Positions 1 through 8,734 of a DNA stretch of 64,000 nucleotides are shown piece by piece. The notes below the pieces were generated by a model. The model had not been told where the DNA came from and ran no database searches. It saw only the letters and a program-made list of their open reading frames with translations. The translations under genes were made by a program, and so were the position numbers. Origin of the DNA: Clostridium tagluense (GTDB lineage: Bacteria > Bacillota > Clostridia > Clostridiales > Clostridiaceae); NCBI RefSeq assembly GCF_003865095.1, contig NZ_BHYK01000004.1, forward strand, positions 19,631 through 83,630. Direction: 5' to 3'. The first letter of the stretch is position 1. Every line of letters begins with the position of its first letter.

Positions 1-3
1 TGT

Positions 4-79
<76 letters not shown>

Positions 80-84
80 ATATT

Positions 85-173
85 TGGTGCTGAAGACCGG
101 AATCGAACCGGTACGGTGTTTAACCACCGCAGGATTTTAAGTCCTGTGCGTCTGCCAGTTCCGCCACTCCAGC
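85..173 (-). tRNA. tRNA-Leu (TAA), copy 1
   Basis: Class II tRNA of 89 nt with a long variable arm, anticodon TAA, acceptor stem GCTGGAG/CTTCAGC and encoded CCA. It lies 5 nt from the fMet gene at 4-79 in a unit that is repeated in tandem. Confidence 0.95.
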
Positions 174-258
174 TTATTTGATTTTAGCATACTTATTATG
201 CTCGCATAGTTATTATGAATTTTTACTTAACCGACATATTCAGTAATTTAAAATTCAT

Positions 259-334
<76 letters not shown>

Positions 335-339
335 ATATT

Positions 340-428
340 TGGTGCTGAAGACCGGAATCGAACCGGTACGGTGTTTAACCACCGCAGGATTTTAAGTCCT
401 GTGCGTCTGCCAGTTCCGCCACTCCAGC
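340..428 (-). tRNA. tRNA-Leu (TAA), copy 2
   Basis: The gene sequence is the same as at 85-173, including encoded CCA and the TAA anticodon. The 3' spacer (429-513) is a diverged copy of the spacer at 174-258 and keeps the AGCATA...TATGCT palindrome. Confidence 0.95.
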
Positions 429-513
429 TTATTTGATTTTAGCATATTTGTTATGCTGGCATAGTTATTATGAAATTTTATTTAACTGATGTATTCAGTA
501 ATTTAAAATTCAT

Positions 514-589
<76 letters not shown>

Positions 590-594
590 ATATT

Positions 595-650
595 AATGTT
601 TAAGTATCAAAAGGAATTAACATGGTGTTTAAACATTTGAAATCTTTTAT
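595..650 (-). pseudogene. decayed tRNA-Leu remnant A
   Basis: The stretch begins 5 nt after fMet copy 3, the same offset as the intact tRNA-Leu genes, and keeps the GGTGTTTAA block at the expected distance (35 nt against 36 nt). The anticodon arm and the 3' half are eroded, and about 53 nt are missing compared with an intact unit. No cloverleaf can form. The call rests on positional alignment by eye. Confidence 0.6.
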
Positions 651-715
651 ATTTCCAATTGACAACTTAATATGAATTTTTATTTAACTGACTTATTCAG
701 TAGCTTAAAATTTAT

Positions 716-791
<76 letters not shown>

Positions 792-796
792 ATATT

Positions 797-885
797 AGTA
801 TTAAATTTCTAAACCAAATCAATATTAAATTTAACTCTTTCAGGATAATAAGTCCTGTATTTTGTTAGTTTTAATTTTTTGTGTT
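797..885 (-). pseudogene. decayed tRNA-Leu remnant B
   Basis: The block CAGGATAATAAGTCCTGT at 841-858 matches the anticodon arm CAGGATTTTAAGTCCTGT of tRNA-Leu at the right offset from fMet copy 4 (50 nt against 51 nt). The anticodon loop is mutated, and acceptor and D arms have become AT-rich. It cannot fold as a tRNA. Confidence 0.65.
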
Positions 886-979
886 AATATAAGTTATTGT
901 AAGACAATTGTAACTATACACTTATTTGCTTAACATGTCAACTGTTTTTCATAAATCAAATTTAGATTTATAATGGTAA

Positions 980-1056
980 TGGTAGCGGAAATAGGACTTG
1001 AACCTACGACCCTTCGGGTATGAACCGAATGCTCTAGCCAGCTGAGCTATTCCGCC
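980..1056 (-). tRNA. elongator tRNA-Met (CAT)
   Basis: 77-nt tRNA with paired acceptor GGCGGAA, loop TTCATAC (anticodon CAT) and encoded CCA. Acceptor and arms resemble Firmicute elongator tRNA-Met rather than lysidine-modified tRNA-Ile2, and C1-A72 and the GGG/CCC stem of the initiator are absent. Confidence 0.9.
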
Positions 1057-1061
1057 ATGTT

Positions 1062-1137
<76 letters not shown>

Positions 1138-1142
1138 ATATT

Positions 1143-1231
1143 TGGTGCTGAAGACCGGAATCGAACCGGTACGGTGTTTAACCACCGCAGGATTTTAAGT
1201 CCTGTGCGTCTGCCAGTTCCGCCACTCCAGC
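1143..1231 (-). tRNA. tRNA-Leu (TAA), copy 3
   Basis: First gene of the array in transcription order. The sequence is the same as the other two intact tRNA-Leu copies, with CCA encoded. A leader hairpin (TGTTGC/GCAACA, about 1251-1270) lies between it and the promoter. Confidence 0.95.
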
Positions 1232-1275
1232 TAACTTACTAACATACAAAGTGTTGCCTTGTAGCAACATTTTAT

Positions 1276-1304
1276 ATTATATATGATGTACAAACTATTG
1301 TCAA
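1276..1304 (-). promoter_or_regulatory. promoter of the tRNA array
   Basis: On the minus strand TTGACA (1299-1304) is followed by exactly 17 nt and TATAAT (1276-1281). This is a full consensus sigma-A promoter reading into the tRNA array. Confidence 0.9.
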
Positions 1305-1358
1305 TAACTTTTTGTTTTTTTTAAAATAGGAACTAAAAACTTAGTTCCTAAAATTTTA

Positions 1359-1772
1359 TTAATAACTTGAAGTTTTTTTACTATAACCTCTGCCTTTACC
1401 CTCTTGGTGCTTTTTAACGTCTTGAAATCTTTCTTCACTGTCTTTTAAAAATTTAGTCATTATATCTTCAAACCCACTTACATTTGCTTTGCTTTTTTCC
1501 TTTTCCCAGTCTATCTCCATTGGTTTAATAGATTTTTTAGGTACTCCAGCTTGTTTTATGGATAAACTTATCTTGCCATTATCGTCTACAGAAATTACTT
1601 TAACTTTTACTATATCATTTTCTTTAAGATGATCATTAACATTTTTAACGAATGTATCTGAAACCTCAGATATATGCACTAATCCTGTTTTGCCCTCCAC
1701 TTCTACGAATGCACCAAAATTGGTGATATTTACTACTTTACCTTCTACAATACTTCCAGCCATTAAGGTCAT
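1359..1772 (-). CDS. yabR: S1-domain RNA-binding protein, YabR-like
   Basis: The 137-residue protein starts with an S1 OB-fold (about residues 5-75, with GSIVEGKVVNITNFGAFVEV and GLVHISEVS), the signature of ribosome or mRNA-binding S1 proteins. The C-terminal part is basic and ends in a KGRGYSKK tail. It is the last gene of the yab/divIC cluster, as yabR is in Bacillus. GAGGAGG stands 11 nt before the ATG chosen; the internal ATG three codons on would be too far away. The role is known only as RNA binding. Gene order and domain make the family call firm. Confidence 0.9.
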   Translation of the reverse strand: MTLMAGSIVEGKVVNITNFGAFVEVEGKTGLVHISEVSDTFVKNVNDHLKENDIVKVKVISVDDNGKISLSIKQAGVPKKSIKPMEIDWEKEKSKANVSGFEDIMTKFLKDSEERFQDVKKHQEGKGRGYSKKTSSY

Positions 1773-1851
1773 ATTAAAAAGTTCCTCCTCAAAATAATGT
1801 TTTTTATTTTATATATTAATTTAATAATAAGCATAACAATAATTATAGCAT

Positions 1852-2124
1852 TTAGTTTTTATTATCCATTACAGGAGTTTCACCTTCTTTAACAAGACCT
1901 AAAATTTCTCTTGCCAGTTTCTCTATATATTTGTCAGTTTTAGATAACTTTACTTCATCCTGCAAGGTTTCTTTTTCATCTTTTTTCTTTTGTAATTCAA
2001 CATTGTACTTTTCCAGTTCTTTCTTTTGTCTTGCCATTGTTGCCTGTTGACTAATCATAACATAACATACATATACCACAGCAAAAACTAATACGACACT
2101 CTTAATACTAAATTTTTTTTTCAT
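1852..2124 (-). CDS. divIC: septum formation initiator DivIC (FtsB family)
   Basis: A 90-residue bitopic protein: short basic N-terminus (MKKKFSIK), one membrane helix at about residues 9-27, then a charged coiled coil (residues 30-65) and the conserved region KTDKYIEKLAREILGLVKEG. DivIC/FtsB proteins bind FtsL and DivIB in the division complex and help activate septal peptidoglycan synthesis. Size and layout fit the family. It lies between yabQ and yabR, the order known from Bacillus subtilis, with about 93 nt separating it from yabQ. Confidence 0.93.
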   Translation of the reverse strand: MKKKFSIKSVVLVFAVVYVCYVMISQQATMARQKKELEKYNVELQKKKDEKETLQDEVKLSKTDKYIEKLAREILGLVKEGETPVMDNKN

Positions 2125-2217
2125 ATCCCATACCCTTTTCCTTTCAATGGAATGAGTATTTTTTAAGTTTCATAAATCTATTTTAATTTGTATTTCACAT
2201 TTCTTCAAGCTATTTCT

Positions 2218-2622
2218 TTATAATTTATTGTTTTTTTTTATTCTAAGCTTATAAAACAATAAATCTACCGGGTATAAAATCACATTCCACACAACTCTAA
2301 CTGCTTTCCCATTGAATTTTAACAATTTATATTGTAGCTTTATAAAAACACCACTTAAGAGTTTTAAATATAAGTATGCTCCTATTATTAAGCAAACATA
2401 CACATAAAAGTTTATGTAGCCCTCATTAGTATACATCAAAAATATAAAAACCACTATAGAAGTTAATGTCCAAAATAGTAAATCTTGTATTACTGTCAGA
2501 ACCTTGTTAGGTTTTTCAAATCCTCTTATTAATCTATATATATCAAAAAGTACTCCAGTTACTATTCCAGACAGTAAACCGAAAATTATAAGTTTAATTT
2601 GAGTTATCATAGAAATTATCAT
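2218..2622 (-). CDS. yabQ: spore cortex biosynthesis protein YabQ
   Basis: A 134-residue integral membrane protein with three to four hydrophobic segments (near residues 5-27, 45-65, 72-92) and a basic C-terminus. YabQ is a mother-cell protein of the forespore outer membrane needed for cortex formation in Bacillus. Only 6 nt separate it from the stop codon of yabP, so the two are one transcription unit. The start could be the first ATG or the ATG four codons later; the first is closest to the weak AGGTAAAG site. Confidence 0.88.
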   Translation of the reverse strand: MIISMITQIKLIIFGLLSGIVTGVLFDIYRLIRGFEKPNKVLTVIQDLLFWTLTSIVVFIFLMYTNEGYINFYVYVCLIIGAYLYLKLLSGVFIKLQYKLLKFNGKAVRVVWNVILYPVDLLFYKLRIKKNNKL

Positions 2623-2628
2623 AACTCT

Positions 2629-2922
2629 TTACCTAAACAATCTTGATATTATGCTATCTTTTTTAACTTTGCTCATGCCACTGGTATATATAAACGCATC
2701 CACTTTACCAGATATTACTACATCTCCATTTTGAACATCCAACTTATTCATTTTTAATTGTTGTCCTTTGACTATCATTGTTCCAACATCTGTATTTAGT
2801 AATATTTGATTCTCATTAAAATTAATAACCTCAATAACTCCGTTAATAGTTAGTTTTTTTCTGTTTTCAAGCAATAAATTGCTTCGCTTATCTTCTATTT
2901 TTACTTCTTTCTTTACTTCCAT
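2629..2922 (-). CDS. yabP: sporulation protein YabP
   Basis: A 97-residue soluble protein with the YabP/YqfC fold signature: ENRKKLTINGVIEVINFNE followed by a beta-rich core (TDVGTMIVKGQQLKMNKLD, GDVVISGKVDAFIY). YabP localises around the forespore and is needed for spore formation in Bacillus. AAGGAGG precedes the ATG. It is followed immediately by yabQ. Confidence 0.93.
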   Translation of the reverse strand: MEVKKEVKIEDKRSNLLLENRKKLTINGVIEVINFNENQILLNTDVGTMIVKGQQLKMNKLDVQNGDVVISGKVDAFIYTSGMSKVKKDSIISRLFR

Positions 2923-3055
2923 AATATCCTCCTTATTAATTTTAATAATAAAAATTGAGAATTAGTACTTTCAATCCACAATTAGCACATACCTTTATAT
3001 TCCTATAAAATATATATGCTTATTAAGCTTAATTAAGAATTATATTTAGCAACAT

Positions 3056-3316
3056 TTATTCTTTGTCTTCTGTTCCTGAAACTATTTCATACATTTCTTT
3101 TGCAGTGTCTTTTGTTACATGTTCTGCAATATTTATAATTTTAGCTTTTAAAATTTGATTTGCAAATTTAATCTCTATAGTGTCGCCTTCCGCTACCACA
3201 GTACCTGCTTTTGCAACTTTATTATTTATAGATACTCTGCCACTTTCGCAAGCTTCTTTTGCTATAGTCCTTCTCTTTATAATTCTAGAAACTTTTAAAT
3301 ATTTATCGAGTCTCAT
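3056..3316 (-). CDS. rqcP: S4-domain RNA-binding protein RqcP (YabO/Hsp15 family)
   Basis: An 86-residue S4 protein: MRLDKYLKVSRIIKRRTIAK, then GRVSINNKVAKAGTVVAEGD. In Bacillus the homologue RqcP binds stalled 50S subunits and works with RqcH in adding alanine tails during ribosome rescue. The reading frame is open 28 codons further upstream, but AGGAGAAGG sits just before the ATG at 3316 and the upstream part overlaps the HU terminator, so the short form is chosen. It is a separate unit from hup, with yabP downstream. Confidence 0.93.
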   Translation of the reverse strand: MRLDKYLKVSRIIKRRTIAKEACESGRVSINNKVAKAGTVVAEGDTIEIKFANQILKAKIINIAEHVTKDTAKEMYEIVSGTEDKE

Positions 3317-3378
3317 ATGTCCTTCTCCTTTTCTAATATTATTTAATATTATAAACATTTGTAAAAGAAAATCATTAA

Positions 3379-3412
3379 AATAAAAAACCCAGATATACAT
3401 CCAGGTTTTTTA
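3379..3412 (-). terminator. rho-independent terminator after hup
   Basis: Minus strand reads AAAACCTGGAT, a short loop, ATCTGGGTTTT, then a T-rich tract. It lies 14 nt after the HU stop codon. Confidence 0.8.
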
Positions 3413-3425
3413 CGTCATAGTAAAA

Positions 3426-3701
3426 TTATTTATTTACTATATCTTTAAACTCTTTACCAGCTTTAAATACTGGAACTGTTGATGCTGAAATTTGGATTTC
3501 TTCTTTTGTTCTTGGGTTTCTTCCCATTCTAGCCGCTCTTGCGCGTGTTTCGAAAGTTCCGAATCCAACCAATTGAACTTTTTCACCTTTTTCTAATGTT
3601 TCTTCAATACTTTCTATAATTCCTTTTAACGCTGCTTCTGCATCTTTTTTTGTTAACTTAGACTTTTCTGCAATACTTGTTATTAATTCTGATTTATTCA
3701 C
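3426..3701 (-). CDS. hup: DNA-binding protein HU
   Basis: The 91-residue protein carries the full HU pattern: NKSELITSIAEKSKLTKKDA helix pair, KVQLVGFGTFETR, and the DNA-binding arm RAARMGRNPRTKEEI with the proline that kinks DNA. HU is the main nucleoid protein of Firmicutes. The GTG at 3701 is preceded by AAGGAGGT with 7 nt spacing and gives the family length, so the longer frame to 3749 is not used. Its position between yabN and rqcP is an addition to the Bacillus order, with its own terminator at 3379-3412. Confidence 0.97.
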   Translation of the reverse strand: MNKSELITSIAEKSKLTKKDAEAALKGIIESIEETLEKGEKVQLVGFGTFETRARAARMGRNPRTKEEIQISASTVPVFKAGKEFKDIVNK

Positions 3702-3845
3702 TTTTGTTACCTCCTTATTATTGAGTACACTATCTAGTAGTGAGTACACTATTAAATAGAGTATTCTTCACCATTAAATAGCATATTCTTCACCGATTTA
3801 GAAATTCCTTCTTTTTGTGCTAGATTTTATTTTTAAATAAATTTA

Positions 3846-5288
3846 TTAGCTTTTAGATTCATTCCATAAAACATCCATTTCCGCAAGTGACATATTCTTT
3901 AAATCCAAATTTTTATGACTTGCATTTTCTTCTATGTACTCAAAGCGATTAATAAATTTATCTATAGTATAATTTACTGCAAATTCAGGGTCTATGTCAA
4001 GTAATCTCGCAACATTCACAGTCGTAAATACCAAATCTCCCACTTCTTCTAGTATTTTTGCCCTATTTTTGCCTTTATATACATCTTTTACTTCCTGTAA
4101 TTCTTCTAGTACTTTTTCCATGGCAGGTTCAACCGAGTCAAAATCAAACCCTATTTTCGATGCTTTTTCTTGAACCTTATATGCTCTCATTAAACCTGGT
4201 AAATTTTTCGGAACATGCTTTAGTGTATCCGTATAATTATTAAAACCTTTTTCTTCAATTTTAATATTTTCCCAAGTTTCTAAAACTTGCTGAGAATTTT
4301 TATTTTGTATATTTTTAAAAATATGAGGATGCCTGTTTATCATTTTACTGGTAACACCTTTAATAATATCATTTATGTTAAAATACCCCTGCTCTTTTCC
4401 GATTTGCGCATGGAAAACTACCTGCAATAGTACATCTCCTAGTTCCTCAATAATTTTATCCTCATCCTTCTCATCGATGGCTTCCAAAACTTCATAACAT
4501 TCTTCAATAAGAAATTTTTTCATAGATTCATGGGTTTGCTCTTTATCCCATGCACATCCATTTTCACCCCGTAATGTGTTCATAACATCGATTAGATCTT
4601 GGAAATCCAATGTAGCTTCTAGTTCTTTTGGGATATATATAGATGTTAAGTAGTCAATGTCTTCTTGCCTATCTAGCTCATATAATTTAATTTTCCTAGT
4701 ACATTCTAGCCCCTTTATCCCTGCAGCCCTAACAAAACAAATTTCCATATCATCTTTGTAATACTCGAGTAAGGCAAGTTTAACCTCAGACGCTATAAAC
4801 TTATTGTAAACTTGCGTTATTAAAAGTCCTACTCTTTTATCTAAAACTTGATTTTTTATATCAAAGGCATCTATAATTTTCAGTCCCTCGATAGGATCTA
4901 ATTTTAAACTTTGAATAACTGCATCTATAAAGCTAACTGCAGCAAGAATTTCTATATCTATTTTGTTTTTTTCGCAAAGCTGTATTAAAAGTTTAACAGA
5001 AGTTTCTGCCACTAGAGGATGACCTGGAACCCCATAAATAATATCTCCATACATTTCATGTTTTTGGATAAGATCCTCTGCAATATCCCTATATACCTCA
5101 TCAAAATTATTATGTTCTTCGTATCTATCATCATAGGTTTCAAATTGAATTGATAGGGATTTTAAATAATCTACGGTAGGATGTTTTTCTGTCCTTAAAT
5201 AAATTTTTTTACCATTTTTAAGAATCTCCAATGTTTCTATAGTTAGTGATCCTATAGCACCGGGTCCGAGTCCCACTACTTTAATCAT
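3846..5288 (-). CDS. yabN: YabN: tetrapyrrole methylase domain fused to MazG pyrophosphohydrolase
   Basis: 480 residues in three parts. Residues 1-220 form a SAM-dependent tetrapyrrole (corrin/porphyrin) methylase-like domain (VGLGPGAIGSLT, YGVPGHPLVAETSV). Two MazG modules follow: one with GCAWDKEQTHESMKKFLIEE and EELGDVLLQVVFHAQ, one with GFDFDSVEPAMEKVLEELQE and EEVGDLVFTTVNVARLL; the acidic residues bind magnesium and hydrolyse NTPs to NMP plus PPi. The fused layout and place next to yabM match Bacillus yabN. The substrate of the methylase domain is unknown. GGAG precedes the ATG. Confidence 0.95.
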   Translation of the reverse strand: MIKVVGLGPGAIGSLTIETLEILKNGKKIYLRTEKHPTVDYLKSLSIQFETYDDRYEEHNNFDEVYRDIAEDLIQKHEMYGDIIYGVPGHPLVAETSVKLLIQLCEKNKIDIEILAAVSFIDAVIQSLKLDPIEGLKIIDAFDIKNQVLDKRVGLLITQVYNKFIASEVKLALLEYYKDDMEICFVRAAGIKGLECTRKIKLYELDRQEDIDYLTSIYIPKELEATLDFQDLIDVMNTLRGENGCAWDKEQTHESMKKFLIEECYEVLEAIDEKDEDKIIEELGDVLLQVVFHAQIGKEQGYFNINDIIKGVTSKMINRHPHIFKNIQNKNSQQVLETWENIKIEEKGFNNYTDTLKHVPKNLPGLMRAYKVQEKASKIGFDFDSVEPAMEKVLEELQEVKDVYKGKNRAKILEEVGDLVFTTVNVARLLDIDPEFAVNYTIDKFINRFEYIEENASHKNLDLKNMSLAEMDVLWNESKS

Positions 5289-5302
5289 TAGCTTTCACTC
5301 CT

Positions 5303-6838
5303 TTAATTTCTTTTTAATTTATTTTTAATTTCCTCATATTCAAAAATTCTAAGGATAAAAATGAATAACAAATAAATAATAATGCCTATTAATATGGATA
5401 TTACGCAAGATAATTCTTTACTCATTGTATAATTATAGACACTAGCGTTACTAAATACAACTGCAATTATCATTATACAAGAAGCAATAGCTGGTTTTAC
5501 AAAAGCATCCACCCAGTTGATTTTTATATTTAAAGTACTCTTTAAATCCTTCATATTTAATAAGCAACTTGCACCATACCCTAAAATAGTTCCTATAACT
5601 GCACCATAGATATTTACAAACGAAAATGAAACTAATATATAGGTTATAATAACTTTTACAATGCACCCTAATGCTAAATTGTATACAGGCTTCATATAAT
5701 TGCCTATACCTTGTAGTATTGCGGTACTGGTTTGAGTTAAGATTAAAAAAGGTATGGATATTGATATATATTGCAAAATTTCATATCCTGCTGCATCTTT
5801 CATAAAAATTAAATGCATTATAGGATAAGCCATAAAAAACATCCCAAGTGTGGATGGTAATGAAATAACATTAGACAATTTCACAGCCATATCTACTCTT
5901 TTAACCAGTTCTCCCCTTCTGCCTAGATAAAAGGCTTCGGCTATTATAGGCATCAGAGACGCGCATAGCGCCATAGAAAGAGCTAAAGGTACATTCATCA
6001 AGGTAAACACCTTCCCAGTCAATTGACCATACATTACAGCTGATTGCAACTGCGAGAATCCAGCTTTTAGAAGCTGCTGTGGTACTAAAATAGAATCTAT
6101 TAATGACATAATAGTCCCTACTGCAGCACCTAAAGATATGGGAAGTGCGGCCTTTGCTAAATCCGCTAAAATATGCTTATGCTTTGATACTTTTCTTACT
6201 GGCAGCTCCTTTTTAACCTTAAAATAGGTTAAAATTAAATATATACTTCCCATAATAGCACCAACTAAGGTCCCAATAGCTGCTCCTCCAGCCGCATATT
6301 CAATCCCCCTTGGAAACAATAAATATGCAAATAAAACTCCAGCAACAACTCTTCCAACTTGTTCTACTATTTGGGAAATGGCAGTTGGTCTAACATTCTG
6401 CAGTCCTTGGAAAAAGCCCCTGAAGGTACACATAATAGAAACAAAAATTGGTGCTATGGCAATTACCGAAAAAGAGTAGTATGATTTAGGATCCCATTTT
6501 AATATAGATATAATAGGCCTTGCAAAGGTTAACATTAGCATACTAACTACTAACCCTACTGTAATCATAAAGAAAAGTGTTTGTCTTAATACCTGCCCTA
6601 CCCCTTCCCTATCATTTTTAGCATTCATCTCTGCAATAAGTTTAGACATAGCTAGTGGTACACCTGAAGCTAATGCTACAAAAGTCATGTAAAGGGGATA
6701 GGACATCTGGTAGTATCCCATACCCTCATCTTTTATTAGTGCCTGTATTGGAATTCTAAAAAATAAACCTAAAAATCTCGCAAATATTCCTGCCAGTCCA
6801 AGTATAATAGTCCCTTTTATCAATGAATGTTTCTTCAT
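5303..6838 (-). CDS. yabM: MOP-family flippase YabM/SpoVB-like
   Basis: A polytopic protein of 511 residues with about 14 predicted membrane helices, of the polysaccharide transport/MurJ-SpoVB branch of the MOP superfamily. Such proteins flip lipid-linked sugar precursors; SpoVB acts in spore cortex synthesis. The start KKHSLIKGTIILGLAGIFA fits the family, and AAGGAGG lies 5 nt before the ATG at 6838, so the frame upstream to 6874 is not used. It lies between spoVT and yabN as yabM does in Bacillus. Whether it acts in the cortex or in another envelope polymer cannot be read from sequence. Confidence 0.88.
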   Translation of the reverse strand: MKKHSLIKGTIILGLAGIFARFLGLFFRIPIQALIKDEGMGYYQMSYPLYMTFVALASGVPLAMSKLIAEMNAKNDREGVGQVLRQTLFFMITVGLVVSMLMLTFARPIISILKWDPKSYYSFSVIAIAPIFVSIMCTFRGFFQGLQNVRPTAISQIVEQVGRVVAGVLFAYLLFPRGIEYAAGGAAIGTLVGAIMGSIYLILTYFKVKKELPVRKVSKHKHILADLAKAALPISLGAAVGTIMSLIDSILVPQQLLKAGFSQLQSAVMYGQLTGKVFTLMNVPLALSMALCASLMPIIAEAFYLGRRGELVKRVDMAVKLSNVISLPSTLGMFFMAYPIMHLIFMKDAAGYEILQYISISIPFLILTQTSTAILQGIGNYMKPVYNLALGCIVKVIITYILVSFSFVNIYGAVIGTILGYGASCLLNMKDLKSTLNIKINWVDAFVKPAIASCIMIIAVVFSNASVYNYTMSKELSCVISILIGIIIYLLFIFILRIFEYEEIKNKLKRN

Positions 6839-6937
6839 AATATCCTCCTTGTATTCCTGTGGTGTATCAAACAATTACATTCTATGATTATAATTATTTA
6901 ATTTAAGGGCTTATTATTACTTATATTTCAAAAAAAT

Positions 6938-6991
6938 AAAAGTATATATTACTGCAAATATGTTTCACTTTGCTGAGTAATATATACTTTT
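6938..6991 (-). repeat. palindromic repeat, copy A (also spoVT terminator)
   Basis: Perfect 16-bp arms AAAAGTATATATTACT (6938-6953) and AGTAATATATACTTTT (6976-6991) with a 22-nt loop containing TCACTTTGCTG. On the minus strand the stem is followed by TTTTATTTTTTT, so it can terminate spoVT. Arms and loop recur at 42777 and 63394. Confidence 0.8.
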
Positions 6992-7004
6992 TAATCTTTT
7001 CTTT

Positions 7005-7556
7005 TTATTGTTCCATTTGTTTTCCTAAAAAAGATGCTGCTGTTTCGGCTAGTTTTAACTCTAAATCCCCAAACTTAATTCCTGGCTCTGTAGAAATTAT
7101 GAGCACTGCTCCAATTGCATCACCTTCTGTTATTATAGGAGCAATTACTTGGGCACTATATTTGTTTTCCATTTCATCATCATACAATGCAATAATTTTT
7201 TCCGAGCCTTCCCCAAGCACTATAGCTTTTCTATCTTCCATTGCTTTTTCTAATTCATTACTGACTTTTTTATCAACATACTCTTTTTTAGGTACACCGC
7301 TTACAGATATTATGTTATCTTTATCGCAAATAATTATTATATTACCTATGGTTTGTTGTAATGATTCAGCATATTCTCTAGAAAATTCACTTAATTCACC
7401 TATAGGTGAGTATTTCTTTAAAATAACTCCCCCTTCTCTATCAGTAAATATTTCTAGCGGATCTCCTTCTCGTATTCTCAGAGTTCTTCTTATTTCTTTT
7501 GGAATAACAACTCTTCCCAAATCATCTATACGCCTTACTATTCCCGTTGCTTTCAT
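7005..7556 (-). CDS. spoVT: stage V sporulation regulator SpoVT
   Basis: 183 residues. The first 50 are an AbrB-type swapped-hairpin DNA-binding domain (MKATGIVRRIDDLGRVVIPK, EIRRTLRIREGDPLEIF), and residues 60-180 form a GAF-like domain. SpoVT regulates sigma-G dependent genes in the forespore. Length and both domains match Bacillus SpoVT. GAGGAGG stands before the ATG. It lies between prsA and the yabM flippase gene and ends in the palindromic terminator at 6938-6991. Confidence 0.97.
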   Translation of the reverse strand: MKATGIVRRIDDLGRVVIPKEIRRTLRIREGDPLEIFTDREGGVILKKYSPIGELSEFSREYAESLQQTIGNIIIICDKDNIISVSGVPKKEYVDKKVSNELEKAMEDRKAIVLGEGSEKIIALYDDEMENKYSAQVIAPIITEGDAIGAVLIISTEPGIKFGDLELKLAETAASFLGKQMEQ

Positions 7557-7683
7557 TTAAATAATTCCCTCCTCATATAAAATCTCATATAATATACTTG
7601 CACTATTATTATCTTTCTAAACTTGAAATTTTATGCACATTTGTATATGTTTAATTTTAATATAAGAAATAAAAATATAAAAA

Positions 7684-7708
7684 TAAAAAATACCCCTATT
7701 AGAGGTAT
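7684..7708 (-). terminator. terminator after prsA
   Basis: Minus strand: ATACCTC, loop TAATA, GGGGTAT, followed by TTTTTTATTTTT. It lies about 30 nt past the prsA stop codon. Confidence 0.75.
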
Positions 7709-7735
7709 CCTTTATAATATTATAAATATGAAATT

Positions 7736-8734
7736 CTAAAGATTTTTTTCATATTTAGTTATTTTAGCTTCTTCAGTCCATTTTTTCATAGCTGCAGTCC
7801 ATGCTGCTTGTTTTTCCTTTGTTATAAGAGTTTTTTCTACTTCTGCCTTAACAGCTTCAAATTTCTTTACAGGAAACTCTTCTTTTGCAATAGTTTTTAT
7901 TACGTGCCATCCAAATTGAGTGTTAACAGGTGCTGAAATTTTACCTACTCCTAGTGCTGATGCTGCTGCCATAAAAGTTTTATCCATTTGAGGATCATTA
8001 TATGCTACAAATCCTAAATCTCCACCATTTTGTTTAGCACTTTGGTCTGTACTTTTTTCTTTTGCTACCTTTGCAAAATCTTCGCCAGCATCTAAACGTT
8101 TCTTAACAGCTAATGCTTCTGCTTCTGTTTTAAGTAAAACATGAGCTGCATGAACTCTGTTTGGTTTTTCTGTATATGAAGTTAAATTACTATTGTAGTA
8201 TGCTTTTTCTTTTGCCTCGTCAGTTTTAACGCCTTTTGTAACTTCAGCAGTTAATGCATCTTGAATAATACTTGGCTTTATCCTCGCCTTTAGTTGTTCT
8301 TCTGTAATATTAGCTTGTTTTAACGCTTCTTTATATTTAACATCTGTTTCTAAACTTTTCTTGATTTCTGTTAATTGCTTAGTAACTTCTTCATTTAATT
8401 TAGCTTCCGTAGGCATTACTTTTAACTCTTCGGCTTTATAATTTACTATTTTTTCATTAATTAGACCTTCTAACACCTGTTGCTTTTGTTCTGTTAATTT
8501 AGCCATTGCCTCAGCATTGTCTTTATAATTTGCTCCGTACTGCGTTTCAAATTGTTTAATAACTGCGGCTACTTGTTCATCCACCTGGCCTCTAGTTATT
8601 TTAACATTATAAACCTTTGCTACTGTACTTTTAGCAATACCTGCTGGTGTTTTTTCAATCATATTACAACCAACTAATGATGTAGCAAGTATAGTTATCA
8701 AAGCTGCACTAATTAACTTTTTTACGTTTTTCAT
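7736..8734 (-). CDS. prsA: foldase lipoprotein PrsA (parvulin-type PPIase)
   Basis: 332 residues. The N-terminus is a lipoprotein signal (KKLISAALITILATSLVGC, lipobox LVGC with the cysteine at residue 23). A SurA-N-like chaperone region follows, then a PpiC parvulin domain (about residues 196-295: HAAHVLLKTEAEAL, GGDLGFV, FGWHVIKT) and a C-terminal helix. PrsA folds exported proteins at the outer face of the membrane. It sits between mfd and spoVT with its own terminator, an insertion compared with Bacillus order. Confidence 0.93.
   Translation of the reverse strand: MKNVKKLISAALITILATSLVGCNMIEKTPAGIAKSTVAKVYNVKITRGQVDEQVAAVIKQFETQYGANYKDNAEAMAKLTEQKQQVLEGLINEKIVNYKAEELKVMPTEAKLNEEVTKQLTEIKKSLETDVKYKEALKQANITEEQLKARIKPSIIQDALTAEVTKGVKTDEAKEKAYYNSNLTSYTEKPNRVHAAHVLLKTEAEALAVKKRLDAGEDFAKVAKEKSTDQSAKQNGGDLGFVAYNDPQMDKTFMAAASALGVGKISAPVNTQFGWHVIKTIAKEEFPVKKFEAVKAEVEKTLITKEKQAAWTAAMKKWTEEAKITKYEKNL

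Noticed and set aside
980-1056. tRNA-Ile2 (CAT, lysidine type)
   Set aside because: The acceptor GGCGGAA and the anticodon arm resemble Firmicute elongator tRNA-Met, not tRNA-Ile2, whose acceptor begins GGACC.
3317-3400. N-terminal extension of the S4-domain protein
   Set aside because: The added 28 residues overlap the HU terminator and have no ribosome site, while AGGAGAAGG stands before the internal ATG.
6970-7560. 196-codon plus-strand ORF opposite spoVT
   Set aside because: It is the antisense frame of a clear spoVT gene, has low-complexity Ser/Ile composition and no ribosome site.
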